NCBI RefSeq assembly: GCF_002875705.1
Contig: NZ_MCZZ01000130.1
Span: 83,490-147,489 of the forward strand
From: Vibrio sp. 10N.261.45.E2
GTDB taxonomy: Bacteria > Pseudomonadota > Gammaproteobacteria > Enterobacterales > Vibrionaceae
Direction: 5' to 3'
DNA: 64,000 bases
Part shown: piece after piece, positions 35,246 to 44,247 of the stretch
How positions within the stretch are numbered: the stretch's first letter is position 1
Layout: each line of letters starts with the position of its first letter
Made by a program: the position numbers and the translations under genes
The notes under the pieces: generated by a model
The model's input: only the letters and a program-made list of their open reading frames with translations
What the model was told of the DNA's origin: nothing
The model's database searches: none

Positions 35246-35806
35246 TTACTCTACGTCTTTTATCACTCGACCTTGTCTTGGCATCGTTTGAAAACTGCGA
35301 CAATGCAGACTTCTACACGAGTAATAGGTTGGTGCAAAATCGTTAACAACAACTCGTTCAGTAATGTTCCACAGTCGTTGATTCTCTACTTTCATTACAG
35401 GGAAAGTGTAAGGGTATTCCCCTATTTTGCCATCTTCACTACCATTAGATTGCCCAACTAATGTAATCAGACGGCCTTCTGCAAAACTTAGAGGCTCGAC
35501 GTACCCTTCAATGTAACCAACAAAACGTCCGCTTGGTTCTGCGTCAAGATCTGGCTTGCCGTTACTCGAAATCGGCATGTTAGCGACTTCAATTCGGGTC
35601 TTATCTTTCAAGTTGGTGACTTTCGAGATCACACCACCTAATCGAACACTTTTCGCATCTGGGAGTTGGTCGACCCATTGTTGGTAGTCGCTAATAACGG
35701 GCTCTGATGTTGCTTCAAGTTCGCTAGGAAGTGATGAACATCCGGCAAGTACCAAAACACCAACAGAGAAGGCTATGAGGCGTAATTTAGATAAATAATT
35801 TGACAT
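35246..35806 (-). CDS. slp: Slp family outer-membrane lipoprotein
   Basis: 186-residue lipoprotein: signal peptide with lipobox LVLAGC (lipidated Cys23; the next residues are Ser, not Asp, consistent with outer-membrane sorting), then a Slp-family beta domain (RLGGVISKVTNLKDKTRIEVANMPIS, GRFVGYIEGYVEP). E. coli Slp is a starvation- and stationary-phase-induced outer-membrane lipoprotein; role here by analogy only. 50 bp upstream of the hydrolase gene. Confidence 0.9.
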   Translation of the reverse strand: MSNYLSKLRLIAFSVGVLVLAGCSSLPSELEATSEPVISDYQQWVDQLPDAKSVRLGGVISKVTNLKDKTRIEVANMPISSNGKPDLDAEPSGRFVGYIEGYVEPLSFAEGRLITLVGQSNGSEDGKIGEYPYTFPVMKVENQRLWNITERVVVNDFAPTYYSCRSLHCRSFQTMPRQGRVIKDVE

Positions 35807-35841
35807 GGTTCTGGTCCTTAAACAAGCATTAATAAGAAGCT

Positions 35842-36147
35842 CTAGATGTAGATATCGACACCGATAAGCTTTGCAAGTTCTTCTTTCTTCGCCTGATTCA
35901 TTACATCCATATACTCTTCCATAGCCTTACGTCCTCGGCCTTCTGGAAGATCATACTGGATTTGAGCCTTGTGTAGTTCGGACTCTTTAACGTGACGAAT
36001 AGAATGAGAAACAGCATTAGCCACTTTTGTCGGTTGCCCGACCGCAGTGCTAGCATCAGATTTTTTTGCCTGCTCCTTCTTTTTAATTCGATTCGGCTTA
36101 GACGTACTGCCTATCGAAGAAGGAGGTAAGTTGTTAATTGATACCAT
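35842..36147 (-). CDS. Conserved hypothetical protein, not recognised
   Basis: 101 residues. Lys/Ser-rich, probably disordered N-terminus (1-45) and an amphipathic helical C-terminus (about 55-98: KAMEEYMDVMNQAKKEELAKLIGVDIYI). No signal peptide, membrane helix or known motif. The gene sits between slp and tsaB with a fair Shine-Dalgarno and conserved-looking codon use, so I consider it real. The helical tail after a disordered N-terminus loosely recalls small anti-sigma or flagellar/partition accessory proteins, but I would not assign one. Confidence 0.75.
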   Translation of the reverse strand: MVSINNLPPSSIGSTSKPNRIKKKEQAKKSDASTAVGQPTKVANAVSHSIRHVKESELHKAQIQYDLPEGRGRKAMEEYMDVMNQAKKEELAKLIGVDIYI

Positions 36148-36220
36148 GACTAAATATCTGCCCTCTCAAATCTAAATAATACGCATTTAGACCCAATTTG
36201 CATCAGAACCTTGTAAAAAA

Positions 36221-36922
36221 TTACTCGCGACCGGGTAGCTTTTTCCACGTCACTTTGTCACGAAGGTAAACTGGCTCAGACTCTTCTGCTGCAACCGCTT
36301 TGCCTTCTGCATAAGCGAATTGAGCAAGGAAAGCCATATCTTGAGCTTCTGGGAATAGCACTTCACACGCTTTGGTGTTGATCGCGAGTGTGTCCATATG
36401 CTCAGCGTACGCTTCCCAACCGGTGCCTACTTTCGCCCATGTCCCCGAATCGGCTTCAAGCTGCGTAGCCAATTCGTTTGGTGGCGTTACACATTCCGCA
36501 TCAACCGCTGTCCAGCGACCATCTTCTTCACGGCTGTAACGAGCCCAGTATACTTCACTCATACGAGCATCAATCGCTGTCGCAACATGAGTTTCACCAA
36601 ATTTACGGTAGCTACCTTGCGCCATCGCTGCCAATGTAGAGACACCGATCATTGGTAAATCTGCACCAAAAGCTAAGCCTTGAGCAATACCAATACCAAT
36701 ACGCACCCCCGTGAAACTGCCTGGGCCTTGGCCAAACGCAATAGCGTCTAGGTCGGTTAAAGCGACATTCGCTTCTTTCAGTACTTCATCAACCATAGGT
36801 AGAATTTTTTTCGTATGGTCTCTAGGAGCCTCTTCGCTACGTGCGAACACCTGGTCACCGATTACTAAAGCAACTGAACAGTTTTCAGTTGCGGTATCTA
36901 CTGCAAGAATTTTCGCGCTCAT
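36221..36922 (-). CDS. tsaB: tRNA t6A37 synthesis protein TsaB
   Basis: Partner of TsaD and TsaE in formation of N6-threonylcarbamoyladenosine at A37 of ANN-decoding tRNAs. 233 residues of ASKHA fold; N-terminus [15 protein letters not shown], and the [23 protein letters not shown] block is diagnostic. No metal-binding His pair as in TsaD, consistent with TsaB. Lies downstream of yoaA, as in E. coli. Confidence 0.96.
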   Translation of the reverse strand: MSAKILAVDTATENCSVALVIGDQVFARSEEAPRDHTKKILPMVDEVLKEANVALTDLDAIAFGQGPGSFTGVRIGIGIAQGLAFGADLPMIGVSTLAAMAQGSYRKFGETHVATAIDARMSEVYWARYSREEDGRWTAVDAECVTPPNELATQLEADSGTWAKVGTGWEAYAEHMDTLAINTKACEVLFPEAQDMAFLAQFAYAEGKAVAAEESEPVYLRDKVTWKKLPGRE

Positions 36923-36981
36923 TCGTGTCTCAAATATCTGTTATCTAATCTAAAAATAATGGCTAAACTCAACAATGCCAA

Positions 36982-38910
36982 TTACTCGGCAGCGGTTGAA
37001 TGGTCTTTAGCTAAGAATTCTTTAATGACCCCTAAGTCACGGGTACGTGGGATAGGCGGTAAACTCGCCAAAAATATGCCACCGTAATCGCGAGTCACCA
37101 ACCGGTTATCGCAAATAATCAGAGCGCCATTGTCGCGCTTGTCACGTATCAATCGGCCGACACCTTGTTTCAAGGTAATCACAGCGTCTGGCAACTGTAC
37201 TTGTGCAAAAGGATCACCCCCTTTTAGCTTACAGTCCTCGATTCGAGCCTTAAGTAAAGGATCATCAGGAGCTGTAAAGGGCAATTTGTCGATGATAACA
37301 CAGCTTAATGCGTCGCCCCTAACATCTATACCCTCCCAGAAAGCACCCGTAGCCACCAGCAATGCGTTGCCTAATTCCATGAATTCAGCCAAGGTTTTTT
37401 GCTTACTTGTCTCACCTTGCAGCAAAACTGGAACCGTGAGGGTTTCTCGGAATCGCTCGCCTAGTTCTTTCATCATGCTGTGTGACGTACATAAGAAAAA
37501 ACAACGGCCTTGGTTCTGCTCAATCACAGGGGTCAGCATTCTTACTAACTTATCCGCGAGGCCTGGGCTATTCGGTTCCGGTAGATAACGAGGCACGCAC
37601 AAACGCGCTTGATTCGGGTAATCAAAAGGGCTCGGCAGTGAAAACTGTGCCGACGGCTTTAAGCCAAGTCGAGAGGTAAAGTGATCGAAATCATCTGACA
37701 CCGCCAAGGTTGCTGAGGTAAATACCCAAGCGCCCGGTTTAAGTTCGATTTGCTCATGGAATTTATCCGCAACCGACAGTGGTGTGATGTGCAAAGCGAA
37801 TTGCCTTGGTGTTGTGTCATACCAATAGGAGTAACCCGTAATCGACACATCGCACACACGTTCAATGCGTGACTTAATCATGTTCGCACGTTCAAAAGCG
37901 GTGTCTAACAGTTGGCTTCGACCCAATGCTAGCTTCAATACATCGACGGCCAGTTGCAACGCATCTTGTAGACGAACAAGTTCTCGTGCAATTGACTCAG
38001 ACTTTAGTGCTTCACGCCAGTTACCACGAAAGCCGGTATCGCCCAACACAATGCGTAGGTCGGCAGCTGACTGAACGAGCCTGTCCCCCACCTTTTGTAA
38101 CTGACGCATGTCTTTCGCTTCGGTTCGGTAGGCGATCTCGATGTCTTTAGCGAGCTCATTGATCTGTCGGCTCGACACGGACTGACCAAAGTATTGGCTG
38201 GCAATATCGGGAAGCTGATGGGCTTCATCGAAGATAAACACGTCTGCTTCTGGGATTAGCTCACCGAACCCGGTTTCTTTAATCGCTAAGTCCGCTAAGA
38301 ATAGGTGATGGTTTACAACAACCACATCCGAATCCATCGCTTTTTTACGCGCCTTAAGCACAAAGCAATCGGTGTAGCTTGGGCACTCTTTACCTAAGCA
38401 GTTGTCGTTAGTGGAAGTAATCGTAGGAATGATTGGGCTGTCTTCAGCGATATCATCACAATCGCCTAAATCCCCCGTTTGAGTGGATGACGACCAACTA
38501 CGAACTTTGACTAACTGAGCCAGCAGTGTTGGATCGGTATGAGCACCATGACTCTCGATCATTTGACGGCTGAGTCTGTCCAAACACAAATAGTTTGAAC
38601 GCCCTTTAAGTAACGCAACCTGACCATAAAAGCCAAGCGCATCGGCCATCAGTGGTAAATCGCGATGAAACAACTGTTCTTGAAGGTTTTTAGACCCCGT
38701 ACTAATGATGGTTTTCTTGCCACTAAGTAGCGCTGGCACTAAGTAAGCAAACGTCTTACCGGTACCCGTTCCCGCTTCAACAACTAATTGGCTCTGTTGC
38801 TCAATAGCTTGTGAAACCGCTTCAGCCATGTCTAGCTGAGCTTGTCGTGGCTGAAACCCTGGGATCGCTTTACCCAGAGCACCATCAGCAGAAAACGTTT
38901 TAGATATCAT
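36982..38910 (-). CDS. yoaA: DinG/YoaA family ATP-dependent DNA helicase
   Basis: 642-residue superfamily 2 helicase of the XPD-like group. Walker A in VVEAGTGTGKTFAYLVPA, DEAH box in VFIFDEAHQLPD, and an Fe-S cluster region with four Cys (around residues 110-185, including CLGKECPSYTDC). C-terminal motif VI region includes QGVGRLIRDKRD. YoaA aids repair and replication fork rescue, interacting with the HolC clamp-loader subunit in E. coli. Stand-alone, 59 bp before tsaB. Confidence 0.95.
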   Translation of the reverse strand: MISKTFSADGALGKAIPGFQPRQAQLDMAEAVSQAIEQQSQLVVEAGTGTGKTFAYLVPALLSGKKTIISTGSKNLQEQLFHRDLPLMADALGFYGQVALLKGRSNYLCLDRLSRQMIESHGAHTDPTLLAQLVKVRSWSSSTQTGDLGDCDDIAEDSPIIPTITSTNDNCLGKECPSYTDCFVLKARKKAMDSDVVVVNHHLFLADLAIKETGFGELIPEADVFIFDEAHQLPDIASQYFGQSVSSRQINELAKDIEIAYRTEAKDMRQLQKVGDRLVQSAADLRIVLGDTGFRGNWREALKSESIARELVRLQDALQLAVDVLKLALGRSQLLDTAFERANMIKSRIERVCDVSITGYSYWYDTTPRQFALHITPLSVADKFHEQIELKPGAWVFTSATLAVSDDFDHFTSRLGLKPSAQFSLPSPFDYPNQARLCVPRYLPEPNSPGLADKLVRMLTPVIEQNQGRCFFLCTSHSMMKELGERFRETLTVPVLLQGETSKQKTLAEFMELGNALLVATGAFWEGIDVRGDALSCVIIDKLPFTAPDDPLLKARIEDCKLKGGDPFAQVQLPDAVITLKQGVGRLIRDKRDNGALIICDNRLVTRDYGGIFLASLPPIPRTRDLGVIKEFLAKDHSTAAE

Positions 38911-39070
38911 AGAGTACGAAGTTTAGAAAAATAGAAGACGAATTATGGCAGGTTTAGTGAGCCGGCGCGAATCAAGAATGACTTCGCACCGGAGGTGTTT
39001 GGTTTAGTTTGACGTGACTTGAGTTACCTTAAAGGTAAGAACTGAAGAAGTAAGAATTAGAGAGTCATTT

Positions 39071-39271
39071 TTATTTTCGACTTAGATAACGTGACAACCA
39101 AGAGGCGCCTTCAAAATGGTTATAACAAGGTTGCATGGCCTTCACTGCATCGGTTGGCGAGGTCTTGCTTTCCCACATTTCATCTAGAACATTACCATCT
39201 AACTCCGTACCACCCACCAATGAATTCACTCGCTGGCAGTACAGTTTTTTTGTTAGTAACTCTTTATCCAT
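39071..39271 (-). CDS. Small hypothetical protein, not recognised
   Basis: 66 residues from ATG at 39271, which has a good Shine-Dalgarno (AGAGGTG) at about 6-7 nt; a GTG at 39280 is in frame but overlaps the SD. Sequence MDKELLTKKLYCQRVNSLVGG..DEMWESKTSPTDAVKAMQPCYNHFEGASWLSRYLSRK: two Cys, no membrane segment, no motif I know. Stands alone between yoaA and purU on the minus strand. Support is the RBS and a plausible composition; it could still be spurious. Confidence 0.55.
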   Translation of the reverse strand: MDKELLTKKLYCQRVNSLVGGTELDGNVLDEMWESKTSPTDAVKAMQPCYNHFEGASWLSRYLSRK

Positions 39272-39546
39272 AAGTATCACCTCTATTTTTGGCCAAGGCG
39301 TAAATGCCTCGGTTGAAGTTCAAATGCGTACTACGGTCAAAACTTTAAAAATGAAGCTTCTGCCTGTTTTCCTATCTAAAAACTGATATTTCCACATCAA
39401 ACAATTTATCAAAGCGATAAATGAGCAGCAGAATTTGTTGAAACCAACTTGATAATAGATTAATTATAACGGTGATATTGCGGCTCAGTTCACCGTTCGA
39501 CGGCCTGCATTTAATTTAAAAAATAAAAATATTTCATGGAAGTAAG

Positions 39547-40386
39547 ATGCAAATGGAAAGAAAAACTTTACTAACACATTGTACTGATGCCCCGGGCCTC
39601 ATCTCTAAGATCACCAACATTTGTTATAAGCACCAACTCAATATTATTCACAACAATGAGTTCGTAGATAACACAAGTGGCCACTTCTTTATGCGCACCG
39701 AGCTTGAAGGGTATTTCAATGACGAAACCTTGCTTGCCGATTTAGACCAGGCGCTGCCACAAAATACGAAGCGTAAACTTGTTGATTCATCTCGCAAGCG
39801 TGTTGTGATACTCGTGACCAAAGAGGCGCACTGCCTTGGCGACATTCTAATGAAGAACTTCGATGGCAGTTTAGACGTGGAAATCGCAGCAGTGGTTGGC
39901 AACTATGACATTCTACAAAGCCTAACCGAGCGTTTTGACATCCCTTACCACCATGTTTCTCACGAAGGGCTAAACCGTGAAGAGCATGAGAAGAAGATGC
40001 TAGAAGTGATTGACCAATACGAGGCTGATTACCTTGTTTTGGCTAAGTACATGCGAGTACTGACTCCGGGATTTGTTGAAAGGTACAACCACAAGATCAT
40101 CAATATCCACCACAGCTTCTTGCCAGCATTTATCGGTGCGAAGCCATACCAACAAGCGTATGAGCGTGGCGTAAAGATCATTGGTGCAACGGCACACTTC
40201 GTGACTAATGATCTCGATGAAGGACCGATCATTAAGCAAGACGTTATTCCAGTGGATCACAACTTCAGCGCGAAAGACATGGCGCAAGCGGGTCGTGACG
40301 TAGAGAAGAACGTATTGAGTAAGGCGCTAAACAAGGTGATCAATGATCACGTGTTTGTTTACGGCAACAAGACTGTGATTCTGTAA
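39547..40386 (+). CDS. purU: Formyltetrahydrofolate deformylase
   Basis: Hydrolyses 10-formyl-THF to formate and THF, balancing C1 pools and supplying formate to PurT. N-terminal ACT domain (about 6-85, LLTHCTDAPGLISKITNICYKH) and C-terminal formyltransferase-fold domain with INIHHSFLPAFIGAKPY and GATAHFV..DEGPII. 279 residues; a second ATG two codons later (39553) is equally possible. Single gene with its own terminator; no PurR box seen upstream. Confidence 0.96.
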   Translation: MQMERKTLLTHCTDAPGLISKITNICYKHQLNIIHNNEFVDNTSGHFFMRTELEGYFNDETLLADLDQALPQNTKRKLVDSSRKRVVILVTKEAHCLGDILMKNFDGSLDVEIAAVVGNYDILQSLTERFDIPYHHVSHEGLNREEHEKKMLEVIDQYEADYLVLAKYMRVLTPGFVERYNHKIINIHHSFLPAFIGAKPYQQAYERGVKIIGATAHFVTNDLDEGPIIKQDVIPVDHNFSAKDMAQAGRDVEKNVLSKALNKVINDHVFVYGNKTVIL

Positions 40387-40423
40387 GTTGCTAATTTAAG
40401 TTCGACTTCCAGCTAGAATCCAA

Positions 40424-40463
40424 TAAAAAACGCGCAATAGGGTTAACCCACTGCGCGTTTTTT
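40424..40463 (+). terminator. Terminator after purU
   Basis: A run of A, CGCGCA, internal GGGTTAACCC, TGCGCG, a run of T. Could work on both strands. Confidence 0.85.
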
Positions 40464-40487
40464 ATATTTAATGTTCAGGGTAACTTT

Positions 40488-40653
40488 AAGAGATTCCCGA
40501 CTACGCTCCTTCGTCGCTATCGGGAATGACGTCGTTCTCTAGCTAGCAAAAACTATGGCTCGGAAACAATCCACTCAAACCGAATGATTGTAAGGCACAA
40601 GCCTAGCCCACATCCGTCATTCCGACGAGCCTAAGCGAGATCAGGAATCTCTT
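40488..40653. repeat. Palindromic intergenic repeat element (MITE/BIME-like), 166 bp
   Basis: Inverted terminal repeats AAGAGATTCCCGA (40488-40500) and the reverse complement AAGAGATTCCTGA (40641-40653) match at 12 of 13. Each end forms a unit with internal TCGTCG and GGAATGACG, so two related units lie in inverted orientation about a spacer of about 80 bp. The left unit also forms a hairpin (ATTCCCGA/TCGGGAAT). No ORF inside. These sequences look like the recurring intergenic repeats of Vibrio chromosomes. Confidence 0.75.
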
Positions 40654-40670
40654 CTTTGAACAACCTTAAG

Positions 40671-41267
40671 CTAAGCTTGCTCTGACTCCACAATCTTCTT
40701 CAATGAATGTGGGTGCAGCTTGATGCAAATCCCTTGATGTTTAAAAGCCACCGTTGGGTTATTCAAACGTTCACCCTCGCCTTTTGGGCTAGAGAGTTTG
40801 ATCTTAATACCTTGTTCAGCCAGTGTTTCAAAGTTAGCAGCAAACTGCGGGTAAGTCTCTTTCAGATCCGCTAGGTACTCATCTGCCGTTTGGGCGTGAG
40901 ACGGAATCACAAACTCAACATGTTCCCAATCTTGGCTCGGGTAAACCTTGCCTTTTGCTGGGTATGGCAGCTCCAAACATTCAATGTTCCAACCACGACT
41001 TTGCAGAGGTTCATCAAAAGCCAACACCACAATCGGACGGCCATTGATCATCGCCTCTGAAATCGTAGAGCCGCACTCAGACCATGCTTGATGTGCAGAC
41101 TTCGCTAATTCCGTTTCATTGATTCTTAGCGCGATATGATCCGCTTGAGCAAAACTCAAATCTAAACCTAGTACGTTACCTAGGTTCTCAATTTTTGCCA
41201 TAAACGTATCAAGGCGGGCAATCATTTGTTGTGGTTCTAGTTCAGCTTGCTTGAGGCTCATCGTCAT
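40671..41267 (-). CDS. yecM: YecM family protein (VOC-like fold)
   Basis: 198 residues with the YecM layout: DHIALRINETELA, GWNIECLELPYPAKGKVYPSQDWEHVEFVIP, and a C-terminal KHQGICIKLHPHSLKKIV. The fold resembles vicinal-oxygen-chelate metalloenzymes with conserved His/Glu, but no activity is established. Divergent from argS, as in E. coli. ATG at 41267 has GGAGA upstream; a second ATG at 41261 is possible. Confidence 0.92.
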   Translation of the reverse strand: MTMSLKQAELEPQQMIARLDTFMAKIENLGNVLGLDLSFAQADHIALRINETELAKSAHQAWSECGSTISEAMINGRPIVVLAFDEPLQSRGWNIECLELPYPAKGKVYPSQDWEHVEFVIPSHAQTADEYLADLKETYPQFAANFETLAEQGIKIKLSSPKGEGERLNNPTVAFKHQGICIKLHPHSLKKIVESEQA

Positions 41268-41614
41268 TGTCTGTGTTCTCCAAATAATGGCTGCATGTTA
41301 TCAGTTTTGCCTTCTCCAACAAGCGTTGCTTTGATAAAAAATACGCAATAAGTATGTTCTTTCTACCCCTTAAACATGCAAACGCGTCTTGATAAAAGTC
41401 GATTGTCAAAAACCCCTTAGGAAATGTTAATTTTCTATCAATTCGACCTATAAGAAACTCCACAAAATTGGTATGATTAACGCCATTTTTGTGAACTTAA
41501 ACAGTGTCTGTTGTTCATTTCGGCATTAAATCGTTAACTAGACGCATAATTAACCAATTTAATGACCTCGAAATAACGGCCACTCTTATCATCCTTGAAT
41601 TGAAGGAAACGCGT
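41268..41614. other. 347-bp divergent region, yecM/argS
   Basis: Gap between divergent yecM and argS. It must contain both promoters and the argS leader. I see no palindromic operator; an open frame at 41242-41463 on the minus strand overlaps yecM and looks spurious. Confidence 0.6.
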
Positions 41615-43348
41615 GTGAATATCCAAGCACTTATTAATGACAAAGTATCTCAGGCTCTAGAAGCCGCTGGCGCACCTGCAGGCTCTCCTGCGGCTGTTCG
41701 CCAATCTGCAAAACCACAATTTGGTGACTACCAAGCAAACGGCGTTATGGGCGTTGCTAAGCGACTAGGCACTAACCCTCGAGAGTTTGCTCAAAAAGTA
41801 TTGGACGTTCTAAACCTAGACGGTATCGCTTCTAAAGTTGAAATCGCAGGTCCAGGTTTCCTTAACATCTTCCTAGATGAAGCTTTCCTAGCACAACAAG
41901 CAGACGCAGCGCTTGCTGATTCTCGCCTTGGTGTTGCAGTAGCAGAAACACAAACTATCGTTGCAGATTACTCTGCACCAAACGTTGCGAAAGAAATGCA
42001 CGTTGGTCACCTACGCTCTACGATCATTGGTGATGCGGTAGTTCGTACTCTAGAATTCCTAGGCCACAACGTTATCCGTGCTAACCACATCGGTGACTGG
42101 GGTACTCAATTCGGTATGCTTATCGCAAACCTTGAGCGCGTTCAGGCTGAACCTGGCGAAGTTTCAATGGAGCTTGCTGACCTTGAAGGCTTCTACCGTG
42201 AATCTAAAAAGCTTTACGATGAAGACGAAGAGTTCGCTGTTAAAGCACGTGGTTACGTAGTGAAACTGCAAAGCGGCGACGAGTTCTGCGCAGAGATGTG
42301 GAAAAAGCTTGTTGACGTAACAATGATTCAAAACCAACGCAACTACGATCGTCTAAACGTGTCTCTAACTCGTGATGACGTGATGGGCGAAAGTATGTAC
42401 AACCACATGCTACCGACTATCGTTGCTGATCTAAAAGAGCAAGGTCTTGCTAAAGAAGATGACGGCGCACAAGTTGTATTCCTAGATGAGTACAAAAACA
42501 AAGATGGTGACCCAATGGGCGTTATCATCCAAAAACGTGACGGCGGCTTCCTTTACACAACAACTGATATTGCTTGTGCAAAATACCGTTTTGAAGAACT
42601 GGGCGCAGATCGCGTACTTTACTTCATCGACTCACGTCAGCACCAACACCTAATGCAAGCTTGGACTATCGTTCGTAAAGCAGGTTACATCCCAGAATCT
42701 GTTTCTCTTGAGCACCACGCGTTCGGCATGATGTTAGGTAAAGACGGCAAGCCATTCAAGACTCGTGCAGGCGGTACTGTTCGTCTTGCTGATCTTCTTG
42801 ATGAAGCCGAAGTTCGTGCGGCACAGCTAATCGAATCTAAAAACCCAGAACTTGCAGAAGACGAGAAGAAAGCGATCGCTAACACAGTTGCGATGGCAGC
42901 AGTTAAATACGCAGACCTTTCTAAACACCGTACTACTGACTACGTGTTCGATTGGGATAACATGCTTGCATTCGAAGGCAACACTGCACCGTACATGCAG
43001 TACGCGTACACTCGTGTTGCTTCAATTTTTGCTAAAGCTGGCATTTCTATGGACTCTCTTGAAGGTGAAATCAAAATCACTGAAGAGAAAGAGAAAGCAC
43101 TTATCGCGAAACTTCTACAATTTGAAGAAGCAGTACAGTCTGTTGCTCGTGAAGGTCAACCACACATCATGTGTAGCTACCTGTTCGAACTTGCTGGTCA
43201 ATTCTCTAGCTTCTACGAAGCGTGCCCTATCTTAGTGGCAGAAGACGAGACTGTTAAGCAGAGCCGTCTGAAGCTTGCTGCACTAACAGCGAAGACTATC
43301 AAGCAAGGTCTATCGCTTCTAGGTATCGATACTCTAGAGCGTATGTAA
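41615..43348 (+). CDS. argS: Arginyl-tRNA synthetase
   Basis: Class I synthetase charging tRNA-Arg. GTG at 41615 (then [14 protein letters not shown]) is preferred to an upstream ATG at 41504 because it aligns with family N-termini, has AAGGA about 7 nt upstream, and gives 577 residues, the E. coli length. The HIGH motif appears as HVGHL in [16 protein letters not shown]; the KMSK loop is replaced as usual in ArgS ([12 protein letters not shown]). C-terminal DALR anticodon-binding domain present. Followed by a terminator. Confidence 0.97.
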   Translation: MNIQALINDKVSQALEAAGAPAGSPAAVRQSAKPQFGDYQANGVMGVAKRLGTNPREFAQKVLDVLNLDGIASKVEIAGPGFLNIFLDEAFLAQQADAALADSRLGVAVAETQTIVADYSAPNVAKEMHVGHLRSTIIGDAVVRTLEFLGHNVIRANHIGDWGTQFGMLIANLERVQAEPGEVSMELADLEGFYRESKKLYDEDEEFAVKARGYVVKLQSGDEFCAEMWKKLVDVTMIQNQRNYDRLNVSLTRDDVMGESMYNHMLPTIVADLKEQGLAKEDDGAQVVFLDEYKNKDGDPMGVIIQKRDGGFLYTTTDIACAKYRFEELGADRVLYFIDSRQHQHLMQAWTIVRKAGYIPESVSLEHHAFGMMLGKDGKPFKTRAGGTVRLADLLDEAEVRAAQLIESKNPELAEDEKKAIANTVAMAAVKYADLSKHRTTDYVFDWDNMLAFEGNTAPYMQYAYTRVASIFAKAGISMDSLEGEIKITEEKEKALIAKLLQFEEAVQSVAREGQPHIMCSYLFELAGQFSSFYEACPILVAEDETVKQSRLKLAALTAKTIKQGLSLLGIDTLERM

Positions 43349-43377
43349 TTCCCTTAGGGTTACAAAGAATAAATACA

Positions 43378-43407
43378 AAGGTTGATGTGAGAGCATCAAC
43401 CTTTTGT
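43378..43407 (+). terminator. Terminator after argS
   Basis: GGTTGATG, 6-nt loop, CATCAACC, then CTTTTGTTTT. Confidence 0.85.
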
Positions 43408-43454
43408 TTTATCTAACGTATACTGAATTCAAGAAATCGAAATGGATAATAATA

Positions 43455-43883
43455 ATGAGCTTTGAACTTCACCCACAGTTAGCGAAAGACACCACGCTTA
43501 TCGGCGAGTTTCCTCTGAGCCTAGTACTACTAAGCAAAGATAACGCAGTGCCTTGGGTTATCTTGGTACCAAAGCGCGCCAACCTAAAAGAACTGCACCA
43601 CTTACCAATGAAAGAACAACAGCAGTTCTTACATGAGTCTCAAGCGGTAAGCCAAGCATTAGAAGCAACGTTCCAACCAGATAAGTTAAACCTAGGTGCA
43701 CTAGGTAACATGGTACCGCAGCTTCACATTCACCATATCGCACGCTTCAAAGACGACATCGCTTGGCCCGGCCCGGTATGGGGTAATACCAAAGGCGAAC
43801 AACGCAGTGAAGAAGAACAAGCCGCAATCCATACTCGAATTCAAAATGTTCTGTCACTGAGCTCTATCTTCAAGAAAGCTTAA
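43455..43883 (+). CDS. HIT family protein
   Basis: 142-residue histidine triad hydrolase-type protein. Motif QLHIHHIARF contains the H-x-H-x-H triad. ATG at 43455 (MSFELHPQLAKDTT) is preferred over an in-frame start at 43404, which would overlap the argS terminator. Closest to the Hit/DUF-type bacterial group with unknown physiological nucleotide substrate. Stands alone, convergent with feoC. Confidence 0.92.
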   Translation: MSFELHPQLAKDTTLIGEFPLSLVLLSKDNAVPWVILVPKRANLKELHHLPMKEQQQFLHESQAVSQALEATFQPDKLNLGALGNMVPQLHIHHIARFKDDIAWPGPVWGNTKGEQRSEEEQAAIHTRIQNVLSLSSIFKKA

Positions 43884-43939
43884 TTTGAGTTCATCTAACT
43901 AAGCTATAAAGCAAGATAGTTAAGAAAAGACACATAACA

Positions 43940-43970
43940 AAAAGCCGCTCATCTTAGATAAGCGGCTTTA
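43940..43970. terminator. Bidirectional terminator between HIT gene and feoC
   Basis: AAAGCCGCT, 11-nt loop, AGCGGCTTTATAATTTT. The U tract is better on the plus strand. Confidence 0.75.
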
Positions 43971-44016
43971 TAATTTTCTAACCTCTCTGTACTCAATGAG
44001 TGTATGAAGTTCTGAA

Positions 44017-44247
44017 CTACATCATCACGTTAAGCGATAAACCATCTTGTTTGCTAATCGTATAGCGAATGCGTGTTGTATGGCCATGCTTGTTAGTATC
44101 GACCAAGCGAGAAATTTTCCCTTTCTTGACCCACACACCCAGCATCGCATCTACGCCATCTTCGCTCATACCAAACTTTGCAGCGAGTTCTTTACGAGCC
44201 GCAACACCTTGGCTATCAATGTATTGATGAAGTTCAGTTAAAATCAT
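44017..44247 (-). CDS. feoC: FeoC-like transcriptional/partner protein of ferrous iron transport
   Basis: 76 residues with a winged-helix: MILTELHQYIDSQGVAARKELAAKFGMSEDGVDAMLGVWVKKGKISRL. The Vibrio FeoC lacks the Fe-S Cys cluster of enterobacterial FeoC, and none is present here. Its ATG overlaps the feoB TGA (ATGA), so translation is coupled. In V. cholerae FeoC binds the FeoB cytoplasmic domain and is needed for transport. Confidence 0.9.
   Translation of the reverse strand: MILTELHQYIDSQGVAARKELAAKFGMSEDGVDAMLGVWVKKGKISRLVDTNKHGHTTRIRYTISKQDGLSLNVMM

Noticed and set aside
41242..41463. 73-residue minus-strand ORF upstream of yecM
   Set aside because: Overlaps the yecM start region, has no RBS and no recognisable family; it lies in the divergent promoter region.
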